Positions 7,633-15,995 of a DNA stretch of 64,000 nucleotides are shown piece by piece. Position 1 is the first letter of the stretch. Every line of letters starts with the position of its first letter. The DNA is from JAAFIP01 sp963775085. Its GTDB lineage: Bacteria; Pseudomonadota; Gammaproteobacteria; Burkholderiales; Burkholderiaceae_C. Location: the NCBI GenBank assembly GCA_963775085.1, contig CAVZHO010000001.1, positions 74,099 through 138,098 on the forward strand, in the 5' to 3' direction. The position numbers and the translations under genes were made by a program. The notes beneath the pieces are model-generated. The model did no database searches. It worked only from the letters and a program-made list of their open reading frames with translations, and had not been told where the DNA came from.

Positions 7633-8769
7633 TCATTTCTGTGAGCCATATTGCATGACCGTATCCAGCACCTGCTGGGCAGCGGTGGGTCGCCCCAGGG
7701 CGCGCGCTTTGCTGCGCATATCAGCCAGTTTAGCAGGGTGCTGTAGCAGCTGGCGGATGCGGTACTCCAGCGTGACATCGTCAAAAGCTTTGAGTGCCAC
7801 GCCCTGCTCTAGCAGATAGTCGGCATTGCGTTCCTCCTGGCCGGGGATGGGGGCGTTGACAATCATGGGCAGGCCCATCGCCAGGCACTCAGAGGTGGTC
7901 AGGCCACCGGGCTTGGTGATCACCAGGTCGGCGCAGGCCATCAGGCGCTCTACCCTGTCGGTAAAGCCCTGGGCCAGCAAGCGGCTTGGGTAGCGTTGCG
8001 CCAAGCTTTGCAATGCGGCCAGCGCCTGCGCATTTTTACCCGCCAGTACGATGAGTTGAAAATCGCCCTGTAGCGCCATCAGGCGCTTGGCGACTACGTC
8101 CAGGCTACCCAGGCCCGCACCACCGCCCATCAGCAAAAAAGTGGTGCGCTGGGGATCAAGACCACACTCCTTCGCGCAAACGCTCCGGTCAAGCTGCTGC
8201 GCAAAGGCTGGCATGATGGGAATGCCGGTGACATGAATTTTGTCACCCGCTATGCCCATCGCCCGCATGCGAAAAGCCACTTCCTCGTTGGCAGCAAAGT
8301 AACCCGCCATACCCTCATGCACCCACATGCGGTGCAGGTCAAAGTCGGTTACCTGCACCCATACGGGGCAGTGCAGCTCACCCTTGCGGATCAAGCGCGA
8401 CAATATTTCGGCAGGCAGAAAATGGGTACAGACAATCGCATCGGGCTGCACCTTGGCGATGGCTTTGAGCAATCCTTTGGCGTTCAGGCGCTCCAGCGTG
8501 CGGCGCAGCTTCTCCATCAGGCTGTTGGGCTGCGCCTCGTGGGTGGTATGGTACAGATAGCCCCACAGTGCTGGGGCCTTGTTGACCAGCTTGATATAAA
8601 AGTCAGTGTAGAGTTTTTTGAAACTGCCAGTGACGTACTCCATCACGTCCAGATGGGTGGCCTGGGTATCGTCGTCGCGCAAATCGGCATAGCTGCGAAT
8701 CGCCTCGGCAGCGCGCATGTGGCCGGCTCCGGCAGAGACGCTCAGGAGTAATATTTTTTTGGCTTGCAT
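7633..8769 (-). CDS. MGDG-synthase/MurG-like glycosyltransferase
   Basis: A GT-B fold glycosyltransferase of the family that includes diacylglycerol glucosyl/galactosyltransferases and MurG (GT28). It is likely membrane associated and uses a nucleotide sugar, but donor and acceptor cannot be told from sequence. The N-terminal domain opens KKILLLSVSAGAGHMRAAEA, the glycine-rich GGGAGLGSLDVV lies in the middle, and the donor-site signature KPGGLTTSECLAMGLP is near residue 290. The start at 8769 (MQAKKILLL) is preferred over an ATG five codons upstream because the family N-terminus begins there. Divergent from the DUF455 gene, with only about 20 bp between starts. Confidence 0.87.
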   Translation of the reverse strand: MQAKKILLLSVSAGAGHMRAAEAIRSYADLRDDDTQATHLDVMEYVTGSFKKLYTDFYIKLVNKAPALWGYLYHTTHEAQPNSLMEKLRRTLERLNAKGLLKAIAKVQPDAIVCTHFLPAEILSRLIRKGELHCPVWVQVTDFDLHRMWVHEGMAGYFAANEEVAFRMRAMGIAGDKIHVTGIPIMPAFAQQLDRSVCAKECGLDPQRTTFLLMGGGAGLGSLDVVAKRLMALQGDFQLIVLAGKNAQALAALQSLAQRYPSRLLAQGFTDRVERLMACADLVITKPGGLTTSECLAMGLPMIVNAPIPGQEERNADYLLEQGVALKAFDDVTLEYRIRQLLQHPAKLADMRSKARALGRPTAAQQVLDTVMQYGSQK

Positions 8770-8790
8770 GGATTCCATTATCATTCAGCC

Positions 8791-9588
8791 ATGGAACTGC
8801 GCATGGCGGCTCTGGCCGCACTCTACACTGCCGATACCGATGAAAAAGTAGCCCTAGTCCACGCCCTGTGGACGCAAGCAGCTATGCTATCTATAGCGCA
8901 TGGCGCGCTGGCAGAGCCGCCCAACATCCCTGGCCGCCCAGCCAAACCGATGCTGATGCAGCATTTAAACGTACCCAGACGTTCGCCCTACACACCGGAC
9001 GGCCTGGCCGCACTGGTACATGCGGTCTGCCATATCGAGTTCAACGCCATCAACCTGGCGCTGGATGCTGCTTGGCGCTTTACTGGCATGCCGCTCCAGT
9101 ACTACCATGACTGGCTGCGGGTAGCCGATGAAGAAGCCACGCATTTCACCCTGTTGGCCCAGCAACTGCGCAGCATGGGCTATGCGTACGGTGACTTCCC
9201 TGCCCACAATGGCCTGTGGGAAATGACCGAAAAAACCAAGGGCGACGTGGTCGCCCGCATGGCCCTGGTGCCGCGCACGCTGGAGGCACGCGGGCTGGAT
9301 GCCACACCGCTGATGCAGGCCAAGCTGCGCAAGGTAGGCAGCCCCGATGCCCTGAAAACCGTGGCCATCCTGGACACTATCCTGCACGACGAAGTAGGTC
9401 ATGTGGCCATAGGCAACCACTGGTACCGCTGGCTGTGCCAACGCGAGAGCCTGGAGCCTTTGGCGCATTTCAGACAGCTAAGCAAACAGTATGGTGCGCC
9501 GCGCATGCAGCCGCCGTTTAACGAGGCCGCGCGGCGCAAAGCAGGATTTAGCGATGCCGAGTTGAAGGCCCTGCTAGACACGGCATAA
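8791..9588 (+). CDS. DUF455 family ferritin-like protein
   Basis: A 265-residue DUF455 protein. The family has a ferritin-like helical bundle with possible metal-binding Glu/His residues, here EFNAINLALDAAW, DEEATHFTLL and HDEVGHVAIGNHWY. No reaction is established for the family. The ATG at 8791 (MELRMAALAALY) is preferred to an ATG at 8764 that falls inside the divergent glycosyltransferase start. Residues about 22-37 (VHALWTQAAMLSIA) are encoded by a complete family-A repeat lying in frame. Confidence 0.88.
   Translation: MELRMAALAALYTADTDEKVALVHALWTQAAMLSIAHGALAEPPNIPGRPAKPMLMQHLNVPRRSPYTPDGLAALVHAVCHIEFNAINLALDAAWRFTGMPLQYYHDWLRVADEEATHFTLLAQQLRSMGYAYGDFPAHNGLWEMTEKTKGDVVARMALVPRTLEARGLDATPLMQAKLRKVGSPDALKTVAILDTILHDEVGHVAIGNHWYRWLCQRESLEPLAHFRQLSKQYGAPRMQPPFNEAARRKAGFSDAELKALLDTA
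8855..8897 (-). repeat. Family-A palindromic repeat inside the DUF455 gene
   Basis: Seen: TAGTCCACG ... TGTGGACGCAAGCAGCTA ... TATAGC, the reverse orientation of the unit with both GGAC/GTCC arms kept. It is in frame with the DUF455 coding sequence. Confidence 0.7.
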
Positions 9589-9605
9589 GGCCTTGCATTC
9601 CCGAA

Positions 9606-10790
9606 TTAAAGAATCTGCCCCCGGATTTCACCGGTACGCTGGTTAACGCTGTGGGCGTTGAAGTACAACTCCCCTTGTTTGTAGGCCTTGAACTGTTCAG
9701 CGGTCAACACCGCGCCTGCGGGCACACCCCAGACACCGGGACTGGTGTTCACCAGCGTCACAATGACCGGGCCGTTCACACCAGTGGCCGCCTGGTGGAT
9801 ATGCGCTTCGATGGCTGTCATGCCAGCAATGGTGATGCCGCCACTGGCGGCGCGCGTCAGCGGGTCAAGCACCAGTGTTCCGGTGCCGCTGGCGGTAGAC
9901 AGCATGACAGGTGGCACTTCCTGCGCGGGGCTGAGACTGGCAAAGCGTACATTGCGCCCGATCTGCCCACGGATCTGGCCATTGGGAAAGGCACTGCTAT
10001 GGGCGTTGAAATACAAGCCCCCTGCACGGATCACAGCTAGCTGGGCATCGGTCATGGTGGCATCTGCCGCAGCCACCCACGTGCCTGGCGCGGCCTCGCT
10101 CAGGCTGAACAACACAGGACCGTTGGCACCCTGCGCGCCGGAATGGATGTGCGCGGCGTTAGTCGCCATGCCGACCACATTGATGCGTGCACTGAATTTT
10201 CTCGTCACCAGGTCCAGGCTTACAACGCCATTGCCAAAAGCGCTACTGGGATTACTGGGCACCTCCTGCGCGGATGTCATCTGTGCCATGAAAACATTGC
10301 GGCCAATCTGTCCGCGAATTTCGCCGCCTGGGTAGGCGCTACTGTGTGCATTGAAGTAAAGCCCACCATCGGCAAAGGCCCGTGCCTGTGCCTGCGTGAG
10401 GGTAGTACCGGCGGGCACACTCCAGTTACCATTGCCCGCAGAAGACTCCAACAGCGTCACGATCACCGGGCCGTTGACCCCTGTGTCACCCTGATGGATA
10501 TTTGCGGCCGTGGCAACCATGCCATTCACGCTAATGCCGCCGCTAAGCACCAGCGTGGGGGATGCCAGCGTCAAGGTTCCAATGCCGACCGCACCTGTGA
10601 TGGTCGGCACCACCTCCTGATCACCAGACAGTGTGAGCTGTGCGCTGCTGAAGTTGAAACCACCACCCTGTGGTGGGTCACTGCCACCACCTCCACCACC
10701 TCCACCGCAGGCCACCACGGCCCAAACCAGCAACCCCATTAATCCCCATCTCCTCACAGGAGTAGGTTGCATTGTGGGTAGGTATTTCAT
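9606..10790 (-). CDS. Lipoprotein with three CHRD domains
   Basis: A 394-residue predicted lipoprotein. The signal peptide (RRWGLMGLLVWAVVAC) ends in a lipobox-like VVAC followed by a run of eight glycines. The rest is three tandem copies of the CHRD domain, each recognisable by AHIHxGxxGxNGPV and by GGLYFNAHSxxxPxGEIRGQI (about residues 60-165, 175-285 and 290-394). CHRD domains occur in chordin and in many bacterial exported proteins; their ligand is unknown. The start ATG at 10790 was chosen because it directly precedes the signal peptide; an ATG at 10841 adds 17 unrelated residues. Transcribed away from the CysB-like regulator. Confidence 0.9.
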   Translation of the reverse strand: MKYLPTMQPTPVRRWGLMGLLVWAVVACGGGGGGGGSDPPQGGGFNFSSAQLTLSGDQEVVPTITGAVGIGTLTLASPTLVLSGGISVNGMVATAANIHQGDTGVNGPVIVTLLESSAGNGNWSVPAGTTLTQAQARAFADGGLYFNAHSSAYPGGEIRGQIGRNVFMAQMTSAQEVPSNPSSAFGNGVVSLDLVTRKFSARINVVGMATNAAHIHSGAQGANGPVLFSLSEAAPGTWVAAADATMTDAQLAVIRAGGLYFNAHSSAFPNGQIRGQIGRNVRFASLSPAQEVPPVMLSTASGTGTLVLDPLTRAASGGITIAGMTAIEAHIHQAATGVNGPVIVTLVNTSPGVWGVPAGAVLTAEQFKAYKQGELYFNAHSVNQRTGEIRGQIL

Positions 10791-11013
10791 GACATCCTCT
10801 CCCTGCTGCGTGTGCGGTAGGCCGATATTGCGAAATCCCATTCAAGGCATAACACGCTCAACACGGGTTGGATACCGAACTATCAGGTGAGTTCTGTGGC
10901 ATTGCCAGTTTATGTAATCAACACCCTCTATCGATTGTCAATGGACTTGTGTTTTTTTAATTTTTAATTCCATTTAAAGGCATAATAAAATCAGTTTTTA
11001 GTAACTTTTAGAT

Positions 11014-11955
11014 ATGAATCTGCACCAATTTCGCTTTGTCCAGGAAGCCGCGCGGCGCAACCTCAATTTGACCGAGGCGGCCAAGGCGCTGCATACCTCG
11101 CAGCCGGGCGTGTCCAAGGCCATCATTGAGCTGGAGGAAGAGCTGGGCGTAGAGATTTTTGCGCGCCACGGCAAGCGGCTCAAGCGCATCACCGAGCCGG
11201 GCACCCACGTGCTCAAAAGCATTGAACTGATCATGCGCGAGGTGGGTAACCTGAAAAAAATTGGCGAGCAATTCAGCCAGCAAGACAGCGGCACCCTGAG
11301 CATTGCCACCACCCACACCCAGGCGCGCTACGTGCTGCCCCAGCCGATTGCCAAGCTGCGCGATGCCTTCCCCAAGGTCAACATCAGCCTGCACCAGGGC
11401 ACGCCCGACCAGGTGGCCAAGATGCTGATCGACGAAGTGGCTGAAGTGGGCATAGCTACCGAATCGCTAGCAGACTACGCAGACTTGATAACCCTGCCAT
11501 GCTATGAGTGGCAGCACATGCTGGTGATACCCGAAGGCCACAAGCTGGCCAAGGTCAACCAGGTTACCTTGGCCGACCTGGCGCTTGAACCCATCATCAC
11601 TTACCACCCCTCGTTTACCGGCCGCACCAAGATCGATGCCGCCTTTGCCGCCAAAAAACTCTCGCCACGCATCGCGCTGGAGGCGATTGACTCGGACGTG
11701 ATCCGCACCTATGTGCGCACCGGTCTGGGCATCGGCATCATGGCCGAGATGGCGGTAAAAGACGACCCCATGCAGGGCTTGGTGGTCAAACCCGCCGGCC
11801 AACTATTCGGCAAAAACGTCACCCGCATCGCCTTCAAGCGCAGCGCCTATCTGCGCAACTTTGTCTACACCTTCGCAGAACTGCTCAGCGACAAACTCAA
11901 CCGCAAACTGATTGACCGGGCGATGAGTGGGCAGGCAGATGATTATGAATTGTGA
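11014..11955 (+). CDS. cysB: LysR-type regulator of the CysB/Cbl group
   Basis: A 313-residue LysR-family regulator. The helix-turn-helix (NLTEAAKALHTSQPGVSKAI, about residues 17-36) and the following RHGKRLKRITEPG match CysB, which controls assimilatory sulfate/sulfonate genes using O-acetylserine-type inducers. The effector domain has the TTHTQARYVLP segment that binds sulfate or inducer in CysB. No sulfur-assimilation genes are nearby, so a Cbl- or Ssu-type target set is equally possible. The AT-rich 220-bp gap to the divergent CHRD gene likely holds its promoter. Confidence 0.88.
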   Translation: MNLHQFRFVQEAARRNLNLTEAAKALHTSQPGVSKAIIELEEELGVEIFARHGKRLKRITEPGTHVLKSIELIMREVGNLKKIGEQFSQQDSGTLSIATTHTQARYVLPQPIAKLRDAFPKVNISLHQGTPDQVAKMLIDEVAEVGIATESLADYADLITLPCYEWQHMLVIPEGHKLAKVNQVTLADLALEPIITYHPSFTGRTKIDAAFAAKKLSPRIALEAIDSDVIRTYVRTGLGIGIMAEMAVKDDPMQGLVVKPAGQLFGKNVTRIAFKRSAYLRNFVYTFAELLSDKLNRKLIDRAMSGQADDYEL

Positions 11956-12043
11956 ATACATTGCGGGACAGACCAACGGACAGCGCGCAGCGCCCCGTTG
12001 CTCTGTCCTCAACTGACTAGCTCCTCCTCTCCATTGACCCACC

Positions 12044-13216
12044 ATGCAAACCCCAGAACGCACCCCCCAGCTCCAGTCCAAACTCCCCAACGTAGGCACC
12101 ACCATTTTCACCGTCATGTCTGCCCTGGCGTTGGAAAAAAACGCCGTTAACCTGGGCCAGGGCTTCCCGGATTTTGCCTGCGACGCAAAATTGGTCGATG
12201 CCGTCACCGATGCCATGCAGCGCGGCCTCAACCAGTACCCTTCCATGCTGGGTGTACCCCAACTGCGCGAGGCAATTGCTAGAAAAATTGCAGCACTCCA
12301 CGTACGCCAGTATAACCCTGCGACCGAAATCACCATCACCGCCGGGGCTACGCAAGCGATCATCACCATCATCCTGGCCATCGTCCACCCGGGTGACGAG
12401 GTGATCGTGCTGGAGCCCTGCTACGACAGCTATGTGCCCAATATCGAGCTGGCGGGTGGCAAGGTAGTGCGCGTGCCGCTCACGCCGGGAACCTTCCGCC
12501 CCGACTTTGACAAAATCAGCGCCGCCATCACGCCAAAAACCCGCGCCATCCTCATCAACAGCCCGCACAACCCCAGCGCCACGATCTGGAGCCGCGCCGA
12601 CATGCTGCGCCTGCAAGAGATTTTGGCCCCCACTGACGTGCTCTTGATCAGCGACGAGGTGTACGAGCACATGGTGTTTGACGGCCAGCAGCACGAAAGC
12701 GCCGCCCGCTACCCCGGCCTGGCGGCCCGCGCCTTCGTCGTCAGCAGCTTTGGCAAAACCTACCACGTCACCGGCTGGAAGATAGGCACCGTGGCCGCGC
12801 CCGCGCCGCTGACTGCCGAGTTTCGCAAGGTGCACCAGTTCAACGTATTTACCGTCAACACCCCGGTGCAATATGGCCTGGCCAGCTACATGGCCAACCC
12901 GGCGCCGTATACCGAGCTGCCCGCCTTCTACCAACGCAAACGCGACCTGTTCTTGGACGGCATCCGCAAAACCCGGCTCAAACCCCTGCACACCCAGGGC
13001 AGCTACTTTCAGTGCGTAGACATCAGCGCACTGCCCGCCGCCCAGGGCATGAGCGAAGCCGATTTTTGCAAATGGCTCACCGCGGAGATAGGCGTAGCCG
13101 CCATCCCACTGTCAGCCTTCTACGGCAACGGCTTTGACCAGCGCGTGGTGCGCTTTTGCTTTGCCAAGAAGGATGAAACGCTGCTGGCAGCGCTGGGTCG
13201 GCTGGCTAAGCTGTAG
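12044..13216 (+). CDS. PLP-dependent aminotransferase, methionine aminotransferase-like (YbdL)
   Basis: A fold-type I class I/II aminotransferase of 390 residues, close in pattern to YbdL/methionine aminotransferase, which transaminates methionine and aromatic amino acids. Visible are the NLGQGFPDF opening, TAGATQAI, NSPHNPSA and the cofactor lysine in SSFGKTYHVTGWKIG. It follows the CysB-like gene by 88 bp on the same strand, which could fit a sulfur amino acid role but is not proof. Substrate assignment is by family resemblance only. Confidence 0.88.
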   Translation: MQTPERTPQLQSKLPNVGTTIFTVMSALALEKNAVNLGQGFPDFACDAKLVDAVTDAMQRGLNQYPSMLGVPQLREAIARKIAALHVRQYNPATEITITAGATQAIITIILAIVHPGDEVIVLEPCYDSYVPNIELAGGKVVRVPLTPGTFRPDFDKISAAITPKTRAILINSPHNPSATIWSRADMLRLQEILAPTDVLLISDEVYEHMVFDGQQHESAARYPGLAARAFVVSSFGKTYHVTGWKIGTVAAPAPLTAEFRKVHQFNVFTVNTPVQYGLASYMANPAPYTELPAFYQRKRDLFLDGIRKTRLKPLHTQGSYFQCVDISALPAAQGMSEADFCKWLTAEIGVAAIPLSAFYGNGFDQRVVRFCFAKKDETLLAALGRLAKL

Positions 13217-13313
13217 TCGCAGGCTCTATATCGCTCGCGATTCGCCTTATCTGTGCCAGGGCAACTTACGCGTGCACTTCCCTCCCCGGCATAGGCGTAG
13301 TACCATAAGTAAC

Positions 13314-13517
13314 ATGACACTCAAAGAATCCAACCCGTACCTGCGCAACCGCACCGCAGCTAAGCGTAAGGCTGCGCTGAGGATTTCCGCCGAAACGTCA
13401 TCGGCGGTGGAAGGCATTCGCGCCCCGTTTGCGCCAAGTGCCAAAGCCACCGGACCTGCCACCCACGAAAGCTTTACTACGTATTGGCAGAAGCGCTCTG
13501 CCTTGACCGCGCGATAA
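13314..13517 (+). CDS. Small protein with a Fic-inhibitory-type motif; possible antitoxin
   Basis: A 67-residue ORF starting at an ATG 98 bp after the aminotransferase. Its segment ETSSAVEGIR contains Ser29-x3-Glu33-Gly34, fitting the [S/T]xxxE[G/N] signature of the inhibitory helix found in class I Fic antitoxins such as VbhA. The N-terminus (KESNPYLRNR) resembles small conserved proteins I have seen in this family, but I cannot name one. It converges on, and overlaps by 41 bp, the fic gene on the other strand; known antitoxins are usually upstream on the same strand, so the role is inference. It could also be a chance ORF. Confidence 0.45.
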   Translation: MTLKESNPYLRNRTAAKRKAALRISAETSSAVEGIRAPFAPSAKATGPATHESFTTYWQKRSALTAR

Positions 13518-14127
13518 TTTTCTCGAAAACGGTCGCCAGAGGCCCATAGTCCCGCCCCATTGCGGCATGGATGCCACCAATGTAGAGGCGCCGCCCTCGG
13601 CCCAGCATAGGACTGAAATCCAACGGCGGCAATCCCGCCTGCAAGGCCATCAGCACAGCCAACACACGCGCCAGACGGCCATTGCCTTCGCGAAACGGAT
13701 GCACCAGGATCAGCTCCGCATGCACCTCCGCCAAGGCCATCGCTATTGCAGCGTCATCCCCAGAGCGGCACGGCGTGTGCTTTTTGAGCGCGCCCCGCTC
13801 CAGCGCTGCCATAAGCCCTGCAATGAGGCGTGCATGCGCAAACTGAAAACCACCCTTGCCAATATCAACAGACCGGTATTCACCCGCCCATGGGTAAATG
13901 GGGCCAAGCCACAAGGCGTGCAGATTGCAAATGTCCTGGGCCGTGAACCGGTGCTCAACATCGAACCGATCCAGCGCCAGGTCTTGCGCGATCTCCAGCG
14001 CCTGCGACTCGGCCAAGTTCATGTCGCGCACGCGTGTAATGCCCAACAGATTGCGCAGCACTCGCCCACGCGAGCCGGGCTCAAACTCGGATTCAATTCC
14101 AGTGGCCTGATAGCGACTCTTCACCAT
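13477..14127 (-). CDS. fic: Fic/DOC family protein
   Basis: Fic proteins transfer AMP or another phosphate-containing group to target hydroxyls. The 216-residue product has an intact active-site loop HPFREGNGR at residues 143-151 with catalytic His143, and the PIYPWAGEYRSVDIGKGG substrate-flap region at about 77-94. No internal [S/T]xxxE[G/N] inhibitory motif is evident in the N-terminal helix, so inhibition may come from a separate protein; the convergent small ORF carries such a motif. The start ATG at 14127 (MVKSRYQATG) is chosen because upstream in-frame codons belong to another sequence context. A class resembling the E. coli Fic (cell filamentation) group. Confidence 0.88.
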   Translation of the reverse strand: MVKSRYQATGIESEFEPGSRGRVLRNLLGITRVRDMNLAESQALEIAQDLALDRFDVEHRFTAQDICNLHALWLGPIYPWAGEYRSVDIGKGGFQFAHARLIAGLMAALERGALKKHTPCRSGDDAAIAMALAEVHAELILVHPFREGNGRLARVLAVLMALQAGLPPLDFSPMLGRGRRLYIGGIHAAMGRDYGPLATVFEKIIARSRQSASANT

Positions 14128-14158
14128 ACGGCTGCGCAAAATTGGAGAGCCAACGCCC

Positions 14159-14876
14159 TCAGCACTTGATGGCGTTGCGGCAAAACCGGTCCAGCTCGCG
14201 CACCACTGCCGTGGTTTGCACGGCATTTTTGGCTTTTTTTCCCACGTCGATGCTCAGTTTCATTTCGTATTTTTTGAAAAAATCATCAAACAGCTCGCCG
14301 CCCAGCGTGGCGTAGGCGGTGAGGGTGTCATCTTTGGCGCTGTGCTCCAGCAGCACGGCACACAGCGGTTGGCTGGCGGGGCCGGATAGGACTTTGGCAC
14401 CCTGGGCCGGGTCGTACTGGCTGTGGTCGGCGCAGCAGTGGATCAGGTCATTGCCGGCATTGGGCGTTTTGGCGTTAATCGCCGCACCCTTGCGAAAGCT
14501 GATAAAGCTCACGTCTTTGGTGGGGTAGACCAGCTGGTGCGCGCAGATGGCGCTGAAGGCCACCACGCTTTTGCCTGCGCCCACCCCGCCAGGCCAGGCG
14601 TAACGGTCCTGCGTTTTGGTGGCCAGGGTGTTGCCTGCCACTGGACTTTCCCAGATTGAGCAAAAACACCGGCGTGGCCTCAAACGGATAGTGAAAAACA
14701 TAATTGGTTTGCGCCGCCAGCTTGGAGGCTTTAAACGGGTCGCCCCGCTCGTCGGTCAGTAGCACCCGGGCGTAGGCCTTGGGTGCGGCATTGGCGGCAA
14801 AGGCAGGCAGCGCCGCACTGGCCGTGAGGCACACCGCACTGGCCGAGCAGGATTCAATAAAGTTGCGACGGTCCAT
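14159..14876 (-). pseudogene. Exported Rieske [2Fe-2S] protein, frameshifted
   Basis: Two overlapping reading frames join into one protein of about 238 residues. The first (from 14876) starts MDRRNFIESCSASAVCLTAS, a signal peptide with a twin-arginine-like RRNFI. The second continues from about 14650 with SPVAGNTLATKTQDRYAW and carries both Rieske cluster motifs, C-A-H (ICAHQLVYP) and C-x2-H (CCADHSQYD). Removing one base in the GGGAAA run near 14648-14654 restores a single frame (LGKSPVAGN or similar), so this is either a recent frameshift mutation or a sequencing error. Its electron-transfer partner is not evident nearby. Confidence 0.8.
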
Positions 14877-15030
14877 GGTGGCGGTCTCTCCTCTAGGGTT
14901 TGCAAGATTGTGCCCGGTCGTGGCCGGATGTCAATGCGCAGGCGCATGGCCACCCCATTTGCATGCCCGGCGCTGGGTCGCTAACATAACCAGCGGGACA
15001 GGCCCAACCCATTTCACACAAGGAGAAATC

Positions 15031-15375
15031 ATGAACTATGTTGACGGATTTGTGATTGCCGTACCTACGGCTAACCGTGAGTTGTTCAGACAGCATGCGC
15101 AGGCTGCTGCGCCCATCTTCAAAGACCACGGCGCTTTGCAAGTGGTGGAGTGTTGGGGCGACGATGTGCCGCAAGGTGTGGTCACCTCGTTTCCCTTGGC
15201 AGTCCAATGCAAGAGCGATGAAACGGTGGTGTTCTCGTGGATCGTCTGGCCGTCACGCCAGGTGCGCGACGCTGGCATGAAGAAAGTGATGGACGATCCG
15301 CGTATGGAAAAATCCATGCCCTTTGATGGCAAGCGGATGATCTATGGTGGGTTTCAAGCCATAGTACAGACCTAA
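15031..15375 (+). CDS. DUF1428 family protein (YbaA-like)
   Basis: A 114-residue DUF1428 protein, a dimeric alpha-beta barrel fold of unknown function. Typical family signatures are MNYVDGFVIAVPTANRE at the start, VVECWGDDVPQG, VVFSWIVWPSR, and a C-terminal MPFDGKRMIYGGF. A strong AAGGAG lies 7 bases before the ATG. Monocistronic, between the broken Rieske gene and the 3' end of hrpA. Confidence 0.93.
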   Translation: MNYVDGFVIAVPTANRELFRQHAQAAAPIFKDHGALQVVECWGDDVPQGVVTSFPLAVQCKSDETVVFSWIVWPSRQVRDAGMKKVMDDPRMEKSMPFDGKRMIYGGFQAIVQT

Positions 15376-15414
15376 GTGCCACCGATCTACGTGGCATACG
15401 CGCCCGTAACCGCT

Positions 15415-15472
15415 TCTTATTTAATAGCTGCTTATGCCCAATTTTATTGGCCTACTGGACTATTTACGCAAA
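15415..15472 (+). repeat. Family-A palindromic repeat
   Basis: Seen: TTAATAGCTGCTTATGCCC followed by a GGCCTACTGGACTATTTAC arm, in the gap between DUF1428 and hrpA. Confidence 0.65.
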
Positions 15473-15482
15473 TACCTAACGG

Positions 15483-15995
15483 CTACAGCGCCAACTGCGC
15501 CCACACCTTGTCCAGCCGCTTGGTGCTGACCGGCTGCGGGGTGCGCAGCTCCTGGGCGAAGAAGCTGACCCGCAGTTCTTCCAGCAGCCAGCGCAGCTCG
15601 GCCAGGCGGGTATCCAGCACGCCTTTGCGCTCGGCCAGCAGGCGGATGAAGCGTTGCTCTTGAGGCCTGAGTTCGGCCAAACGCAGGGCATCGCGCGCGG
15701 GGTCGGCGCGGTGCTTGTCTAGCCGCAGGGTGATGGCCTTGAGGTAGCGGGGGAAGTGCTGTAGCTGGGTGAAACTGGTGGCCGTGAGGAAGCGCTTGGG
15801 CATCAGGCGCTGGAGTTGCTGGGTGGCATCAGCCGTGGCTTCGGGGGCGGTTTTAGTGTCTTTGATTTTGCGGACGGCGGTGGCGTACTCGATCAGGATG
15901 GTGCCGCACAGACGGGCGACTTCATTGGCGATCAGGGTCAGGCGGCCACGGCCTTCGTCGATGCGGCGCTTGAAGTCATCCGCGTTGGTAGGCAA
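15483..15995 (-). CDS. hrpA: ATP-dependent RNA helicase HrpA, C-terminal piece after frameshift
   Basis: This 170-residue frame continues the HrpA C-terminal domain (DUF3418 region): ADDFKRRIDEGRGRLTLIAN and LRPQEQRFIRLLAERKGVLDTRLAELRWLLEELRVSFFAQELRT. The main hrpA frame ends in FLLDPLAYQRG at 15976, and this frame begins PTNADDFKR at the same place. Deleting one base in the CTTGCC run near 15990 gives FLLDPLPTNADDF in one frame. It is therefore not an independent gene but the last part of a 1328-residue HrpA. Confidence 0.85.
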   Translation of the reverse strand: MPTNADDFKRRIDEGRGRLTLIANEVARLCGTILIEYATAVRKIKDTKTAPEATADATQQLQRLMPKRFLTATSFTQLQHFPRYLKAITLRLDKHRADPARDALRLAELRPQEQRFIRLLAERKGVLDTRLAELRWLLEELRVSFFAQELRTPQPVSTKRLDKVWAQLAL

